From JAHEAO01 sp942492375 (GTDB lineage: Bacteria; Pseudomonadota; Alphaproteobacteria; Rhodobacterales; Rhodobacteraceae), in contig CALOEL010000012.1 in assembly GCA_942492375.1 (NCBI GenBank), forward strand, positions 297,993-361,992: 64,000 nt of DNA, in the 5' to 3' direction. The notes beneath the pieces were generated by a model. It saw only the letters and a list, made by a program, of their open reading frames with translations, had not been told where the DNA came from and ran no database searches. Positions 1 through 8,358 of the stretch are shown here, in pieces. Position numbers and translations under genes: made by a program. Each line of letters opens with the position of its first letter. Position 1 is the first letter of the stretch.

Positions 1-661
1 GGCGAAGGGCCGGGCGCATGTCCGGCCCTTTCCTTTTGGCCGGGTGCAGGAAGACCCCCGGCGCTTCGGAAAATGTGGTTCCGGTCCGCGCCGGGTGTTG
101 CGACTTGCCGTCGTCGGGCATCGCGGGCCGGCGCCGAGTCGCCGCGATCGCGAGGCGGCGCGGCGGCCTGCCGATCCGGCCTTTGCTCTGCAGGCAGCCG
201 AGCAGGCGGTTGACGGTTCCGAAATCGTCCTTCAGCGGCGCCAGCAGCAGCCGAGCCTCCAGCGCGGGTCTGCCGATGCCGCGCCCGGCCAGCAGGTCGA
301 CCTCAACGATCTCGGGTCCGTCGCACACCGCCGCGACAAGCTCTGCCAGTTCGTTCCGCGCCTCGGGGGCGACGATCGCCGAAATCGGCATGCCGTGCAC
401 TTCCATCCCCATCAGATCGGAAAGATGCGCTCCGGCAAGCCGGAACCTTGCGATTCCAGGCGCCACGGCTTCAAGGATGAAGGCATATTCCAGCGCGTCC
501 TCGATGCCGCGGGGATCGACCGCAGAGCGGGGCGGAATGGCGCGATTCTCACTCAAACCGTGCCAATAGGCCTCGACCTGCGACAGCGCCGCATAGGTCA
601 TCGCCTTGCGCCGCGGTTGAAGGGAAATGATATTGCCGTTCCCATGGTCATCATGATTCAC
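1..661 (-). CDS. PAS_5-type domain protein, partial (3' end lies off the window)
   Basis: About 220 codons are open from a GTG at 661 to base 1 with no stop, so the gene runs off the left edge. An AGGGG stretch lies just upstream of the GTG as a ribosome site. The N-terminal 150 residues resemble the short PAS_5 proteins common in Rhodobacteraceae: a YWHGL motif near residue 32, then DPRGIEDALEYAF and FRLAGAHLSDLMGMEV blocks. The C-terminal part is arginine/proline-rich and low in complexity, as in relatives. The role is unknown; PAS domains sense small ligands or form dimers, and no output domain is seen. It diverges from yicC, and the roughly 155-bp gap between them contains a perfect palindrome. 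The start codon is the least certain point. Confidence 0.7.
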   Translation of the reverse strand, partial: MNHDDHGNGNIISLQPRRKAMTYAALSQVEAYWHGLSENRAIPPRSAVDPRGIEDALEYAFILEAVAPGIARFRLAGAHLSDLMGMEVHGMPISAIVAPEARNELAELVAAVCDGPEIVEVDLLAGRGIGRPALEARLLLAPLKDDFGTVNRLLGCLQSKGRIGRPPRRLAIAATRRRPAMPDDGKSQHPARTGTTFSEAPGVFLHPAKRKGPDMRPALR

Positions 662-750
662 ATCTGCACCCCTACAGTTGCCGGGATGCGGGGCAGGGAC
701 CGATTGTCCCGCCTCACACCCTCTGTTAACGCTACATGAACACCTGTTAC

Positions 751-766
751 CGATGTGTAAACATCG
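751..766. promoter_or_regulatory. perfect inverted repeat in the divergent PAS/yicC promoter region
   Basis: CGATGT-GTAA-ACATCG is a perfect 6-bp inverted repeat with a 4-nt centre, in the AT-rich gap between two divergent genes. Position and symmetry suit an operator for a dimeric regulator or a small hairpin. No regulator can be named. Confidence 0.3.
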
Positions 767-816
767 CACGATTTGATGAAAAACTGACGCGAAAAACTCT
801 TAAATGGTTAACCTAG

Positions 817-1710
817 ATGATTAATTCGATGACCGGGTTCGCCGCCAGCCGGGGCGAGGCGGAAGGCTGGAGCTGGGTCTGGGACATTCGTTCCGTCAAC
901 GCGCGCGGGCTCGATCTGCGGCTGCGTTTGCCGGATTGGATCGACGGGCTGGAGGCCGCGCTTCGCCCGGTCCTGCAGCAGGCGGTGGCGCGCGGCAGCG
1001 TCAGCCTTTCGCTGAAGGTGCAGCGTAACGAAGCCGCGGCGGCCTTGGCGATCGGCGCGGCGGTACTCGATCAGGCGCTGGCCAGCCTGAAGCGGATCGA
1101 GGTCGAGGCGGCGGGAAATCACAACCTGACCCTGCGCCCGACCTCTGCGGCGGAGATTCTGAACCTACGCGGCGTGGCCGAAACCACGCAAAGCGATCAG
1201 GACACGGCCCCTCTTCTGATGGCGCTGAAGGCGCAATTGCCCGATCTGCTGCAGGCATTCAATGCGATGCGTGCAGCAGAGGGAGCGGCGTTGGCCAAAA
1301 TCCTCGCCGAACAGCTCGACCGGATCGCCGATCTGACCGAGGCCGCGACCGCCGAGGCGGAGGCCCGCCGCGAGCAGATCGGCACCACGCTGCGCGAAAA
1401 CCTTGCGCGCGTACTCGACAATTCGACCGGCGCCGATCCCGACCGCGTAGCGCAGGAACTGGCGATGCTCGCGGTCAAGGCCGATGTGGCCGAGGAACTC
1501 GACCGGCTGCGGGCGCATGTCGCGGCGGGGCGCGATCTGCTGCAGGCGACGGGGCCGGTCGGACGCAAGCTCGACTTCCTGACGCAGGAATTCAACCGCG
1601 AGGCCAACACGCTCTGTTCCAAGGCGCAGTCGGTCGAGCTGACCCGGATCGGACTTGACCTCAAGCACGTCATCGACCAGATGCGCGAGCAGGTCCAGAA
1701 CGTGGAGTGA
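817..1710 (+). CDS. yicC: YicC/YloC family endoribonuclease
   Basis: The 297-residue product begins with the family hallmark MTGFA block (residues 4-8) and ends with the conserved C-terminal region (KLDFLTQEFNREANT, then ELTRIGLDLKHVIDQMREQVQNVE). Length matches the family, about 290 residues. YicC proteins are cytoplasmic stress-associated proteins, and family members act as endoribonucleases on small RNAs. The ATG at 817 is chosen because homologues start with a short MI-S-MTGFA leader; no strong Shine-Dalgarno is visible. The stop is 2 bases before the gmk start, the usual yicC-gmk arrangement, so the two are probably co-transcribed and translationally coupled. Confidence 0.92.
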   Translation: MINSMTGFAASRGEAEGWSWVWDIRSVNARGLDLRLRLPDWIDGLEAALRPVLQQAVARGSVSLSLKVQRNEAAAALAIGAAVLDQALASLKRIEVEAAGNHNLTLRPTSAAEILNLRGVAETTQSDQDTAPLLMALKAQLPDLLQAFNAMRAAEGAALAKILAEQLDRIADLTEAATAEAEARREQIGTTLRENLARVLDNSTGADPDRVAQELAMLAVKADVAEELDRLRAHVAAGRDLLQATGPVGRKLDFLTQEFNREANTLCSKAQSVELTRIGLDLKHVIDQMREQVQNVE

Positions 1711-1712
1711 CG

Positions 1713-2354
1713 ATGGCCGAGCGGCGCGGATTGCTTCTGATCGTATCCTCGCCTTCGGGTGCGGGAAAGTCCACGCTGTCGCGACGCTTGCGGGACTGGG
1801 ACCCTACGATCCGCTTTTCGGTATCGGCCACCACCCGCCCCGCGCGCGAGGGCGAGGGCGAGGGCCGCGAGTATTTTTTCCGCAGCCGCGACGAGTTCGA
1901 ACGCATGGTCGAGGCGGGCGAAATGCTGGAACATGCCGAAGTCTTCGGCAATCTTTACGGCTCGCCCAAGGCTCCGGTCGAGGCGAATGTGGCAGCCGGC
2001 CACGACACGCTGTTCGACATCGATTGGCAGGGCGGCCAGCAGATCCGCAATTCCGCGCTCGGCAAGGACGTGGTCTCGATCTTCATCCTGCCGCCCTCGA
2101 TCGCCGCTCTGGAGGAGCGCTTGCGCAGCCGCGGTCAGGACAGCGACGAGGTCATCGCCGGACGTATGGCGAAAAGCCGGTCGGAAATCAGCCATTGGGC
2201 GGAATACGACTATGTGTTGGTGAACGACGATCTCGACCGCGCCGAGGAACAGCTGCGCATCATCCTGAGGGCCGAACGGATGCGGCGCGACCGTCAGCCC
2301 TGGCTGACCGGCTTCGTGCGGCAACTCAACAATGAATTCGAGGACAGGCAATGA
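1713..2354 (+). CDS. gmk: guanylate kinase
   Basis: Catalyses GMP + ATP to GDP + ADP in purine nucleotide synthesis. The 213-residue protein has the P-loop SSPSGAGKST at residues 12-21, the GMP-binding region with SATTRPAREGEGEGREY, and the IDWQGGQQIR block. An in-frame GTG at 1707 overlaps the yicC stop, but the ATG at 1713 gives the standard N-terminus. The 3' end overlaps the next gene by 4 bases (ATGA), indicating translational coupling with the carbonic-anhydrase-like gene. Confidence 0.95.
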   Translation: MAERRGLLLIVSSPSGAGKSTLSRRLRDWDPTIRFSVSATTRPAREGEGEGREYFFRSRDEFERMVEAGEMLEHAEVFGNLYGSPKAPVEANVAAGHDTLFDIDWQGGQQIRNSALGKDVVSIFILPPSIAALEERLRSRGQDSDEVIAGRMAKSRSEISHWAEYDYVLVNDDLDRAEEQLRIILRAERMRRDRQPWLTGFVRQLNNEFEDRQ

Positions 2355-2884
2355 CGCTCTATTCTTTGGACGGCACGTCACCATCTGTGCCGGAGGACGG
2401 CGAGTTCTGGGTCGCACCCGACGCCAACGTGATCGGCAAGGTCACGCTGGAACAGGGCGCCTCTGTCTGGTTCGGCTCGACGTTGCGCGGGGATAATGAG
2501 CGGATCACCGTGGGCGCGGGCAGCAACATCCAGGAAAGCTGCGTCCTGCACACAGATATGGGCTATCCGCTGACCATCGGCGCGGATTGCACGATTGGCC
2601 ACAAGGCGATGCTGCATGGCTGCACGATCGGCGAGGGCACCCTGATCGGCATGGGCGCGACGGTGCTGAACGGCGCGGTGATCGGCAACGGGTGCCTGAT
2701 CGGGGCCGGCGCCCTGGTGACCGAGGGCAAGGAAATCCCGGACGGTTCGCTTGTCATGGGGGCGCCGGGCAAGGTCATCCGCCGGCTCGACGACGATGCC
2801 AGGAAGAAAATGCGATTGGCAGCAAAGCATTATCAGGAAAACTTCAAGCGTTACATCAAGAGCCTGCAGGAGGTCGCGCCATGA
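2351..2884 (+). CDS. gamma-carbonic anhydrase-like hexapeptide-repeat protein
   Basis: The 177-residue protein consists almost entirely of left-handed beta-helix hexapeptide repeats (for example VIGKVTLEQGASVWFG, TIGADCTIGHKAMLHG, TIGEGTLIGMG). Candidate zinc-binding histidines lie in the LHTD and GHKAMLHG segments, the positions used by the gamma class of carbonic anhydrases. Many homologues have no shown activity, so it may bind metal without hydrating CO2. It overlaps gmk upstream and the beta-lyase gene downstream by ATGA junctions, so four genes from yicC onward look like one transcription unit. Confidence 0.85.
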   Translation: MTLYSLDGTSPSVPEDGEFWVAPDANVIGKVTLEQGASVWFGSTLRGDNERITVGAGSNIQESCVLHTDMGYPLTIGADCTIGHKAMLHGCTIGEGTLIGMGATVLNGAVIGNGCLIGAGALVTEGKEIPDGSLVMGAPGKVIRRLDDDARKKMRLAAKHYQENFKRYIKSLQEVAP

Positions 2885-4059
2885 TCAGCCGTCCCGACTC
2901 GATCGTTCGCCGGACGCCGTGGCCGGACAGTTCAAGCCGTCCGGTGGTGACGCCGCTGCAGCCTTCCGTCGTCTATGCCTCGGCCAGTCCCGATGCGCTG
3001 GACGCGCAATATGAAGGGGCCAGCCCCGGCTATACCTATGCGCGCGAGGGTCATCCGAACGCCGATGTGCTGGCACGCAAGATCGACGCGCTGGAAGGCG
3101 CGGACAAGGGCCTGATCACCGGGTCCGGGATGTCGGCCATCGCCGCCGTGTTCTTCGGTCTGCTGAAATCGGGCGACCACGTCATCGGCGCGGACCAGCT
3201 CTATGGCCGGTCGCTGCGGATGATGCGAGAGGAACTGCCGCGGCTTGGAATTGCAACCTCGCTTGTCGATCCGACGGACGCCTCGGCCGTCGCAGCGGCG
3301 ATCCGGCCGGAAACGAGGATGATCCTGATCGAGGTCGTCTCGAACCCGACGCTGCGGGTCGCGGACCTGCCCGGCATCGCGGCGCTGGCGCGCGACAAGG
3401 GGATCCTGCTGGTCGTCGACAATACGTTCACAACGCCGCGCGGCTTCCAGCCGTTCGAGCATGGCGCGGATATCGTCGTGCATTCCGTGACCAAGCTGCT
3501 TGCGGGCCATTCCGACGCGACGCTCGGCTATGTTGCGGCACGCGATCCTGAATTGCAGGACCGGATGACCGCAACCGCGGTGACGCTGGGGCTGACGCCC
3601 AGCCCGTTCGACTGCTGGCTGGCCGAGCGCGGGCTGCATTCCTTCGAACTGCGCTATGACCGCGCCGAGGCCAACGCCGCGAAACTGGCGGACGCGCTTG
3701 CCGGCTTGCCGAATGTCGAGCGCGTGCTCTACCCGATGCGGGGCGATCACCCCGACCACAACCGCGCAGCGTCGCTGCTGCGGGGCAGGGGCGGGCATAT
3801 GGTCAGTTTCCGGATCGATGGCGGACGCGAGGCGGCGAATCGCCTAGTCGAAGCCGCGCCCAGCATCGCCTTCGCGCCGACGCTGGGGGATATCGGCACG
3901 ACCTTGTCGCATCCTGCGAGTTCATCGCACCGGGCGCTGACGCCGGACGGGCGGTCGGCGCTGGGGATCACCGAAGGTTTCTTCCGGGTCTCGGTCGGGA
4001 TCGAGGATCCGGACATGCTGATCGCGGAATTCAGCGACGCCATCGCCGCTTCCGCGTGA
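2881..4059 (+). CDS. metC: cystathionine beta-lyase (PLP-dependent trans-sulfuration enzyme)
   Basis: The 392-residue protein belongs to the Cys/Met-metabolism PLP family. It has the substrate and cofactor motif YAREGHPNADVL near residue 50, the VVDNTFTTPRGFQP block, and the Schiff-base lysine in HSVTKLLAGHSD near residue 207. The C-terminal ATLSHPASSSH motif is also typical. The expected reaction is cystathionine to homocysteine, pyruvate and ammonia. Homocysteine-producing and gamma-synthase members are hard to separate by eye. The open frame extends upstream through the previous gene, but the ATG in the ATGA overlap is the sensible start. Confidence 0.87.
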   Translation: MISRPDSIVRRTPWPDSSSRPVVTPLQPSVVYASASPDALDAQYEGASPGYTYAREGHPNADVLARKIDALEGADKGLITGSGMSAIAAVFFGLLKSGDHVIGADQLYGRSLRMMREELPRLGIATSLVDPTDASAVAAAIRPETRMILIEVVSNPTLRVADLPGIAALARDKGILLVVDNTFTTPRGFQPFEHGADIVVHSVTKLLAGHSDATLGYVAARDPELQDRMTATAVTLGLTPSPFDCWLAERGLHSFELRYDRAEANAAKLADALAGLPNVERVLYPMRGDHPDHNRAASLLRGRGGHMVSFRIDGGREAANRLVEAAPSIAFAPTLGDIGTTLSHPASSSHRALTPDGRSALGITEGFFRVSVGIEDPDMLIAEFSDAIAASA

Positions 4060-4075
4060 TGCGGCGCGGGTCGGT

Positions 4076-4555
4076 TCAGTGCAGGTGACGGATATCGGAC
4101 GGGCCGCAGAAGATAAGCGCCACGTCGAGAGCCGGGCAGATCGCGCGAATTTCGGCCTGTATCACCTTGGGATTAGGCAGTTCTGGCGCAACGACCCGGA
4201 ACCGGCCCCGAAACCCTGCCGCCTGCAAAGCCTGCGCCAGATCAAGGCAATCGAAGGCCCGCGTCATCACCGGCGACATCACGATATCCGGCGTAAGCGC
4301 GTCCATAAGCTCTTCCGTGACTTCATGGAATTCCGCGAAAGCGATCTGCGAGTCATCGGGCAAAGCGCGGCCCGTGCCGATCCATTGCCGCACATCGCCC
4401 ACCGCGAGGATCATCGGTTTCACCGAGGATTCAGTATCGGCCGTCCCCGGGTCGAGACCGAATTCGTAGTCGAAACCGTCGTCAATTCTTGTCACGCCGT
4501 CCCATCCTTCGATTTGCTTCGCAAGATTTCCGTTCCCTGCCCAGGAAATTGGCAA
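4076..4555 (-). CDS. conserved hypothetical protein
   Basis: I do not recognise a named family. The 159-residue protein is acidic, has no signal peptide and no clear membrane segment. It has an alternating strand/helix pattern in its second half (LTPDIVMSPVM, FDCLDLAQALQAAGFRGRFRVVAPELPNP, PALDVALIFCGPSD) that looks like a Rossmann-type or response-regulator-like fold without an obvious phospho-acceptor. It is convergent with metC and divergent from phoR, 110 bp away. Normal codon use for the region supports it being real; the function is unknown. Confidence 0.7.
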   Translation of the reverse strand: MPISWAGNGNLAKQIEGWDGVTRIDDGFDYEFGLDPGTADTESSVKPMILAVGDVRQWIGTGRALPDDSQIAFAEFHEVTEELMDALTPDIVMSPVMTRAFDCLDLAQALQAAGFRGRFRVVAPELPNPKVIQAEIRAICPALDVALIFCGPSDIRHLH

Positions 4556-4602
4556 ATTGCATTCCCGATTGCAATCTTCATCCTTGGGTTGTTCAAATTA
4601 AT

Positions 4603-4630
4603 TTGGAACTGTGTATCGAAGCGATACAAT
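4603..4630 (+). promoter_or_regulatory. probable sigma-70 promoter of phoR
   Basis: TTGGAA and TACAAT are separated by 16 bp and lie 35 bases before the phoR start, inside an AT-rich patch. No Pho box is seen here, so phoR is probably expressed at a basal level apart from pst. Confidence 0.45.
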
Positions 4631-4665
4631 CTTTTGTTTTTCCAACATTGTGCAGAGGGAACGCG

Positions 4666-5718
4666 ATGTATCCGGTGATGACCGACAAGGATATTGCGGA
4701 ACTCTTCGAGGCTGTGCGCGTGCCGCTGATCCTGATCGGTCAAGACCAGCGGATTTCACACGCCAACAAGACTGCCGAACGGGTCTTCGACCGAGGTCTG
4801 GTCGGGCGTCATCACGTGGTCGCGCTGCGCCATCCCGGTCTGCTCGACGCCGTCGAGGCCGCCCTAAAGTCCGGGCTGCCGCAGGAAGGAACCTACGAGC
4901 CCGGCGGAACGACCGGCCGGCCCAGCTATGAGATCCGGGCAGTTCCGATCGGACCCGAGGACGGGCGCCGCGTGGTCGTCAGCCTGGAGGACCTGAGCGG
5001 GCAGCGGGAAGCCGACAGCATGCGCCGCGACTTCGTCGCCAATGTCAGCCACGAACTTCGCACGCCGCTGACCGCGGTTCTGGGGTTCATCGAAACGATC
5101 GAAGGTGCCGCGCGCGACGATCCGCAGGCGCGCGACCGGTTCCTGCAGCTGATGCGGGCCGAGGCCGAGCGGATGAATCGCCTGGTGCAGGACCTGCTGT
5201 CGCTCAGCCGGGTCGAAGCATCCGAGCGGCAGCGGCCCGCCGAACCGATCGATCCGCTGGCGCTGTTGGAAGCCGCGGTGATGCGGCTGCGCGCGACAGA
5301 GCAAGAGAGCGGCGTCTCCGTCAGCATTGTCCGGAATGACGCGCTGCCCGCCATTCCAGGCGATGCGGACCAGTTGACGCAGGTCTTTTCCAACCTGCTC
5401 GAGAACGCGGTGAAATATGGCGCCAGGCCCGGAGATGTCCGGGTGATAGTGTCGCTGGTCAAGACCGGCTCGCCGCTGCGCGGAGCCGCGGTCAGGATCG
5501 ACGTGCAGGACGAGGGCGAGGGGATCGGCGCCGAACATATTGCGCGTCTGACCGAGCGGTTCTATCGCGTCGATACGCACCGGTCGCGTGAGATGGGCGG
5601 CACCGGGTTGGGATTGGCGATCGTGAAGCACATCGTCAACCGGCATCGCGGCCTCCTGCGCGTTTCAAGCGAGCAGGGGAAGGGCAGCACGTTTTCCGTG
5701 TTCCTGCCGGTCGAATGA
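4666..5718 (+). CDS. phoR: phosphate regulon sensor histidine kinase PhoR (soluble form)
   Basis: The 350-residue kinase has a PAS-like sensor region (about residues 10-110), a HisKA dimerisation helix with the phospho-acceptor His129 in NVSHELRTPLTAVLGF, and a HATPase_c domain with the N box (FSNLLENAVKYG), G1 (DEGEGIG) and G2 (GGTGLGLAIVKHIV). It phosphorylates PhoB when phosphate is scarce. No transmembrane helix is present, unlike E. coli PhoR, so it probably reads Pst/PhoU status from the cytoplasm. The ATG at 4666 has AGAGGGA five bases upstream; an ATG at 4678 is less well placed. The pst-phoU-phoB operon follows. Confidence 0.9.
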   Translation: MYPVMTDKDIAELFEAVRVPLILIGQDQRISHANKTAERVFDRGLVGRHHVVALRHPGLLDAVEAALKSGLPQEGTYEPGGTTGRPSYEIRAVPIGPEDGRRVVVSLEDLSGQREADSMRRDFVANVSHELRTPLTAVLGFIETIEGAARDDPQARDRFLQLMRAEAERMNRLVQDLLSLSRVEASERQRPAEPIDPLALLEAAVMRLRATEQESGVSVSIVRNDALPAIPGDADQLTQVFSNLLENAVKYGARPGDVRVIVSLVKTGSPLRGAAVRIDVQDEGEGIGAEHIARLTERFYRVDTHRSREMGGTGLGLAIVKHIVNRHRGLLRVSSEQGKGSTFSVFLPVE

Positions 5719-5745
5719 AATCGCGAAAGCGGGGCGGCGGGGCAT

Positions 5746-5785
5746 CTGTCATCGAACTGTTACATGGCTGTCATAAAACCATCGT
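5746..5785 (+). promoter_or_regulatory. Pho box array (PhoB binding site) upstream of pstS
   Basis: Three copies of a CTGTCAT-like heptamer start at 5746 (CTGTCAT), 5757 (CTGTTAC) and 5768 (CTGTCAT), exactly 11 bp apart, with a degenerate fourth unit at 5779. This is the classical PhoB direct-repeat arrangement and ends about 70 bp before the pstS start, so PhoB activates the operon. Confidence 0.88.
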
Positions 5786-5855
5786 GCGACACGACTAGGA
5801 CGCCGCTACCGACGGGGGCAACCGGTCCCCGGAAACCTACTCAGGAGCTACATCC

Positions 5856-6902
5856 ATGACATTCGCGAAACTGACCGCCTCGACCCTGGCGATCGCTGCC
5901 GTTTCCGCAACCGCCGCTGTCGCGCAAGGCCGCGAAGCGATCCGCATTGTCGGGTCTTCGACCGTGTTTCCGTACACCCAAGCCGTGGCCGAGCAGTTTG
6001 CCAACAATACCGGTGCTCCGTCGCCCATCGTCGAATCGACCGGTACCGGCGGTGGCATGCAGATCTTCTGCGGCGGCATCGGCGAATCGTATGCCGACAT
6101 CACCGGCGCGTCGCGGGCGATGAAGGCGTCGGAATACGAGTTGTGCCAGCAGAACGGCGTGACCGAAATCACCGAAGCCCTGATCGGTTTCGATGGCCTG
6201 TCGCTTGCCGTTTCGCGCGCCAACGACACCGAGTGGAACCTGACCCTTGGTGAAGTCTACCAGGCGCTTGCGGCGCAGGTTCCGGTTGACGGCGAATGGG
6301 TCGATAACCCCTACACCAAATGGTCGGAAATCAATCCCGACCTTCCCGACACCGAGATTCTGGCCTATGGCCCGCCGCCGACCTCTGGTACCCGTGACGC
6401 ATTCGTCGAGCTGGCGATGCATGCCGGCTGTGAAGAACTCGACTACGTGGCCAATGGCGGCTTCGACGGCGACTGGGTCACGGAGAACTGCTCGCGGATG
6501 CGCACCGACGGTCCGTTTGTCGAAGCCGGCGAGAACGACAACCTGATCGTTCAGCGGCTCGAGGCTGACCCGAACGCAATGGGGATCTTCGGCTATTCGT
6601 TCCTTTACGAAAACCTCGACAAGCTCAAGGGCGTCGCGATCGAGGGCATCGAGCCATCCATCGACGCGATCGCCGACAAATCATACCCGATCTCGCGCCC
6701 GCTCTATTTCTACGTGAAGAACGCGCATCGCGGCGTTATTCCGAACCTGAACGAGTTCATCGAGGAATACATGTCCGACGATGCGCTGGAACCGGGCGGA
6801 TATCTGTCCGAGCGCGGTCTGGTGCCGCTCGCCGAGGATCGCATGGAAGAACTGCAGGACGCCGTGCTCAACGGTGATCCCATGGAAGCCCCTGCAAGCT
6901 GA
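5856..6902 (+). CDS. pstS: phosphate ABC transporter, periplasmic phosphate-binding protein
   Basis: The 348-residue protein has a cleavable signal peptide (residues 1-23, ending AAVAQ). The phosphate-binding protein motif RIVGSSTVFPYTQAVAEQF follows it, and GPPPTSGTRDAFVEL, the second phosphate-contacting loop, lies near residue 170. It delivers phosphate to PstCA in the inner membrane. The start has CAGGAG 8 bases upstream. It is the first gene after the Pho box array, and a GC-rich hairpin separates it from pstC, which would let it be made in excess. Confidence 0.95.
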   Translation: MTFAKLTASTLAIAAVSATAAVAQGREAIRIVGSSTVFPYTQAVAEQFANNTGAPSPIVESTGTGGGMQIFCGGIGESYADITGASRAMKASEYELCQQNGVTEITEALIGFDGLSLAVSRANDTEWNLTLGEVYQALAAQVPVDGEWVDNPYTKWSEINPDLPDTEILAYGPPPTSGTRDAFVELAMHAGCEELDYVANGGFDGDWVTENCSRMRTDGPFVEAGENDNLIVQRLEADPNAMGIFGYSFLYENLDKLKGVAIEGIEPSIDAIADKSYPISRPLYFYVKNAHRGVIPNLNEFIEEYMSDDALEPGGYLSERGLVPLAEDRMEELQDAVLNGDPMEAPAS

Positions 6903-6918
6903 TTGCAGGAATGCTAGC

Positions 6919-6946
6919 GCCCGGGACGGTTCATGCCGGCCCGGGC
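6919..6946 (+). other. GC hairpin between pstS and pstC
   Basis: GCCCGGG (6919-6925) and CCCGGGC (6940-6946) form a 7-bp stem with a 14-nt loop and no T-tract. Such hairpins after a binding-protein gene usually stabilise the upstream mRNA or cause partial termination, raising PstS over the permeases. Confidence 0.5.
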
Positions 6947-6971
6947 ATCTCATATCGAGCGGGAATTTCCG

Positions 6972-8348
6972 ATGACGACATTGGCTTTCGCCATTCTTCT
7001 TGCGGCCAGTCTTGCAGCCTACGCCCTGAACCGGCGCGCCGCCACCGGGCTGCGGGAGGACGGACAGCGACTTCATTCGGTGTCGGGCTATCATGGCCTT
7101 TTCGCGCTTCTGATGATCCTCGTTCCCGTCCTCGTGGTCATTTTGGCATGGCTGGTTCTGCAGGGTTCGGTCATCAACGCACTGGTAATGTCGGCGCTAC
7201 CCGAAGGGACGCTCGACGGTCTTGGACGCGGACAGGTCGACCTGATCCTGGCCGAGATACGGTCTATTGCGGGCGGCAGGATCTTCGGCGAACCGGAGCC
7301 CTGGAAGACCGCCGCTGCCGAACGGCTGAACGAACTGCGGCAACTTGCATCGCTTGCGCTCGTGCTTCTGACGGCTTTGCTTTGTCTTGGGATCATGGCT
7401 CTTGCCCGGTACAAGGTGTCAGCCGAATTTCGGGCGCGTCAGAACGCCGAGAGAATAATTTCCGGCCTGATGATCTTCTGTTCGGTCGTCGCCATTTTCA
7501 CGACCGTCGGGATCGTCGCATCGCTCGCCTTCGAAACGATCAAGTTCCTTCGCCTTGTCCCGCTGACCGAATTCCTCTTCGGCCTGAACTGGGAGCCTCA
7601 GATCCCGATCCGGGCCGACCAGATTGCCGCCGCCGGTGCGTTCGGCTGGATTCCGGTGATCGTCGGAACGCTGGTCATCACCGTCGTCGCGATCGTGATC
7701 GCCGTTCCGGTGGGGCTTCTGTCGGCAATCTATCTGAACGAGTTCGCACCCAAGGCCGTCCGGTCCGTCGCCAAGCCCGTCCTCGAGATCCTCGCGGGCG
7801 TGCCGACCGTCGTCTACGGATTTTTCGCGATCCTCGTCGTGGCGCCCGCGATCCGCAGTTTCGGCGCGTCGATGGGCATCCCGGTGGCACCCAACACCGC
7901 GCTGGCCGCGGGCGGGGTGATGGGCATCATGCTGGTTCCCTTCATCTCGTCCTTCGCAGATGATGCGCTTTCGGCCGTGCCCCGCGCCATGCGCGACGGC
8001 GCGCTCGCGCTCGGCGCGACCCGCGCCGAGACGATGCTGAACGTGCTGTTCCCGGCGGCAATCCCCGGCATCGTGGGTGGCGTGCTTCTGGCCGTCAGCC
8101 GGGCGATCGGCGAAACGATGATCGTCGTCATGGCGGCCGGGCTGATCGCGAACCTGACGCTCAACCCACTGGAAAGCGTGACCACCGTCACCGTTCAGAT
8201 CGTCACGCTGCTGATCGGCGACACGTCGTTCGACAATCCCAAGACGCTGGCCGCCTTCGCACTGGGAATGATGCTGTTCATCGTCACACTCGTCATCAAC
8301 ATCTTCGCGCTCCGGATCGTCCGGAAATACCGCGAAGCCTATGATTAG
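6972..8348 (+). CDS. pstC: phosphate ABC transporter permease PstC
   Basis: The 458-residue membrane protein has an N-terminal extension with three predicted helices before the standard permease core (about residues 200-458), which carries the cytoplasmic coupling loop DGALALGATRAETMLNVLFPAAIPGIVGG. PstC forms the inner-membrane channel with PstA. The frame is open from 6933, but the ATG at 6972 begins a clean transmembrane segment (MTTLAFAILLAASLAAYAL) and is preferred. The long N-terminal part is the version usually found in alphaproteobacteria. Confidence 0.92.
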   Translation: MTTLAFAILLAASLAAYALNRRAATGLREDGQRLHSVSGYHGLFALLMILVPVLVVILAWLVLQGSVINALVMSALPEGTLDGLGRGQVDLILAEIRSIAGGRIFGEPEPWKTAAAERLNELRQLASLALVLLTALLCLGIMALARYKVSAEFRARQNAERIISGLMIFCSVVAIFTTVGIVASLAFETIKFLRLVPLTEFLFGLNWEPQIPIRADQIAAAGAFGWIPVIVGTLVITVVAIVIAVPVGLLSAIYLNEFAPKAVRSVAKPVLEILAGVPTVVYGFFAILVVAPAIRSFGASMGIPVAPNTALAAGGVMGIMLVPFISSFADDALSAVPRAMRDGALALGATRAETMLNVLFPAAIPGIVGGVLLAVSRAIGETMIVVMAAGLIANLTLNPLESVTTVTVQIVTLLIGDTSFDNPKTLAAFALGMMLFIVTLVINIFALRIVRKYREAYD

Positions 8349-8358
8349 GGCCTGACCC

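Noticed and set aside
5..36. Hairpin AAGGGCCGG/CCGGCCCTT with a T-rich tail at the left edge, as a terminator
   Set aside because: The PAS-protein frame reads through it without a stop. It could still end a plus-strand gene outside the window, but that cannot be judged here.
800..813. TTAA-N4-TTAA upstream of yicC as a CtrA site
   Set aside because: CtrA boxes need a 7-base spacer; four bases puts the half-sites on the wrong helical face.
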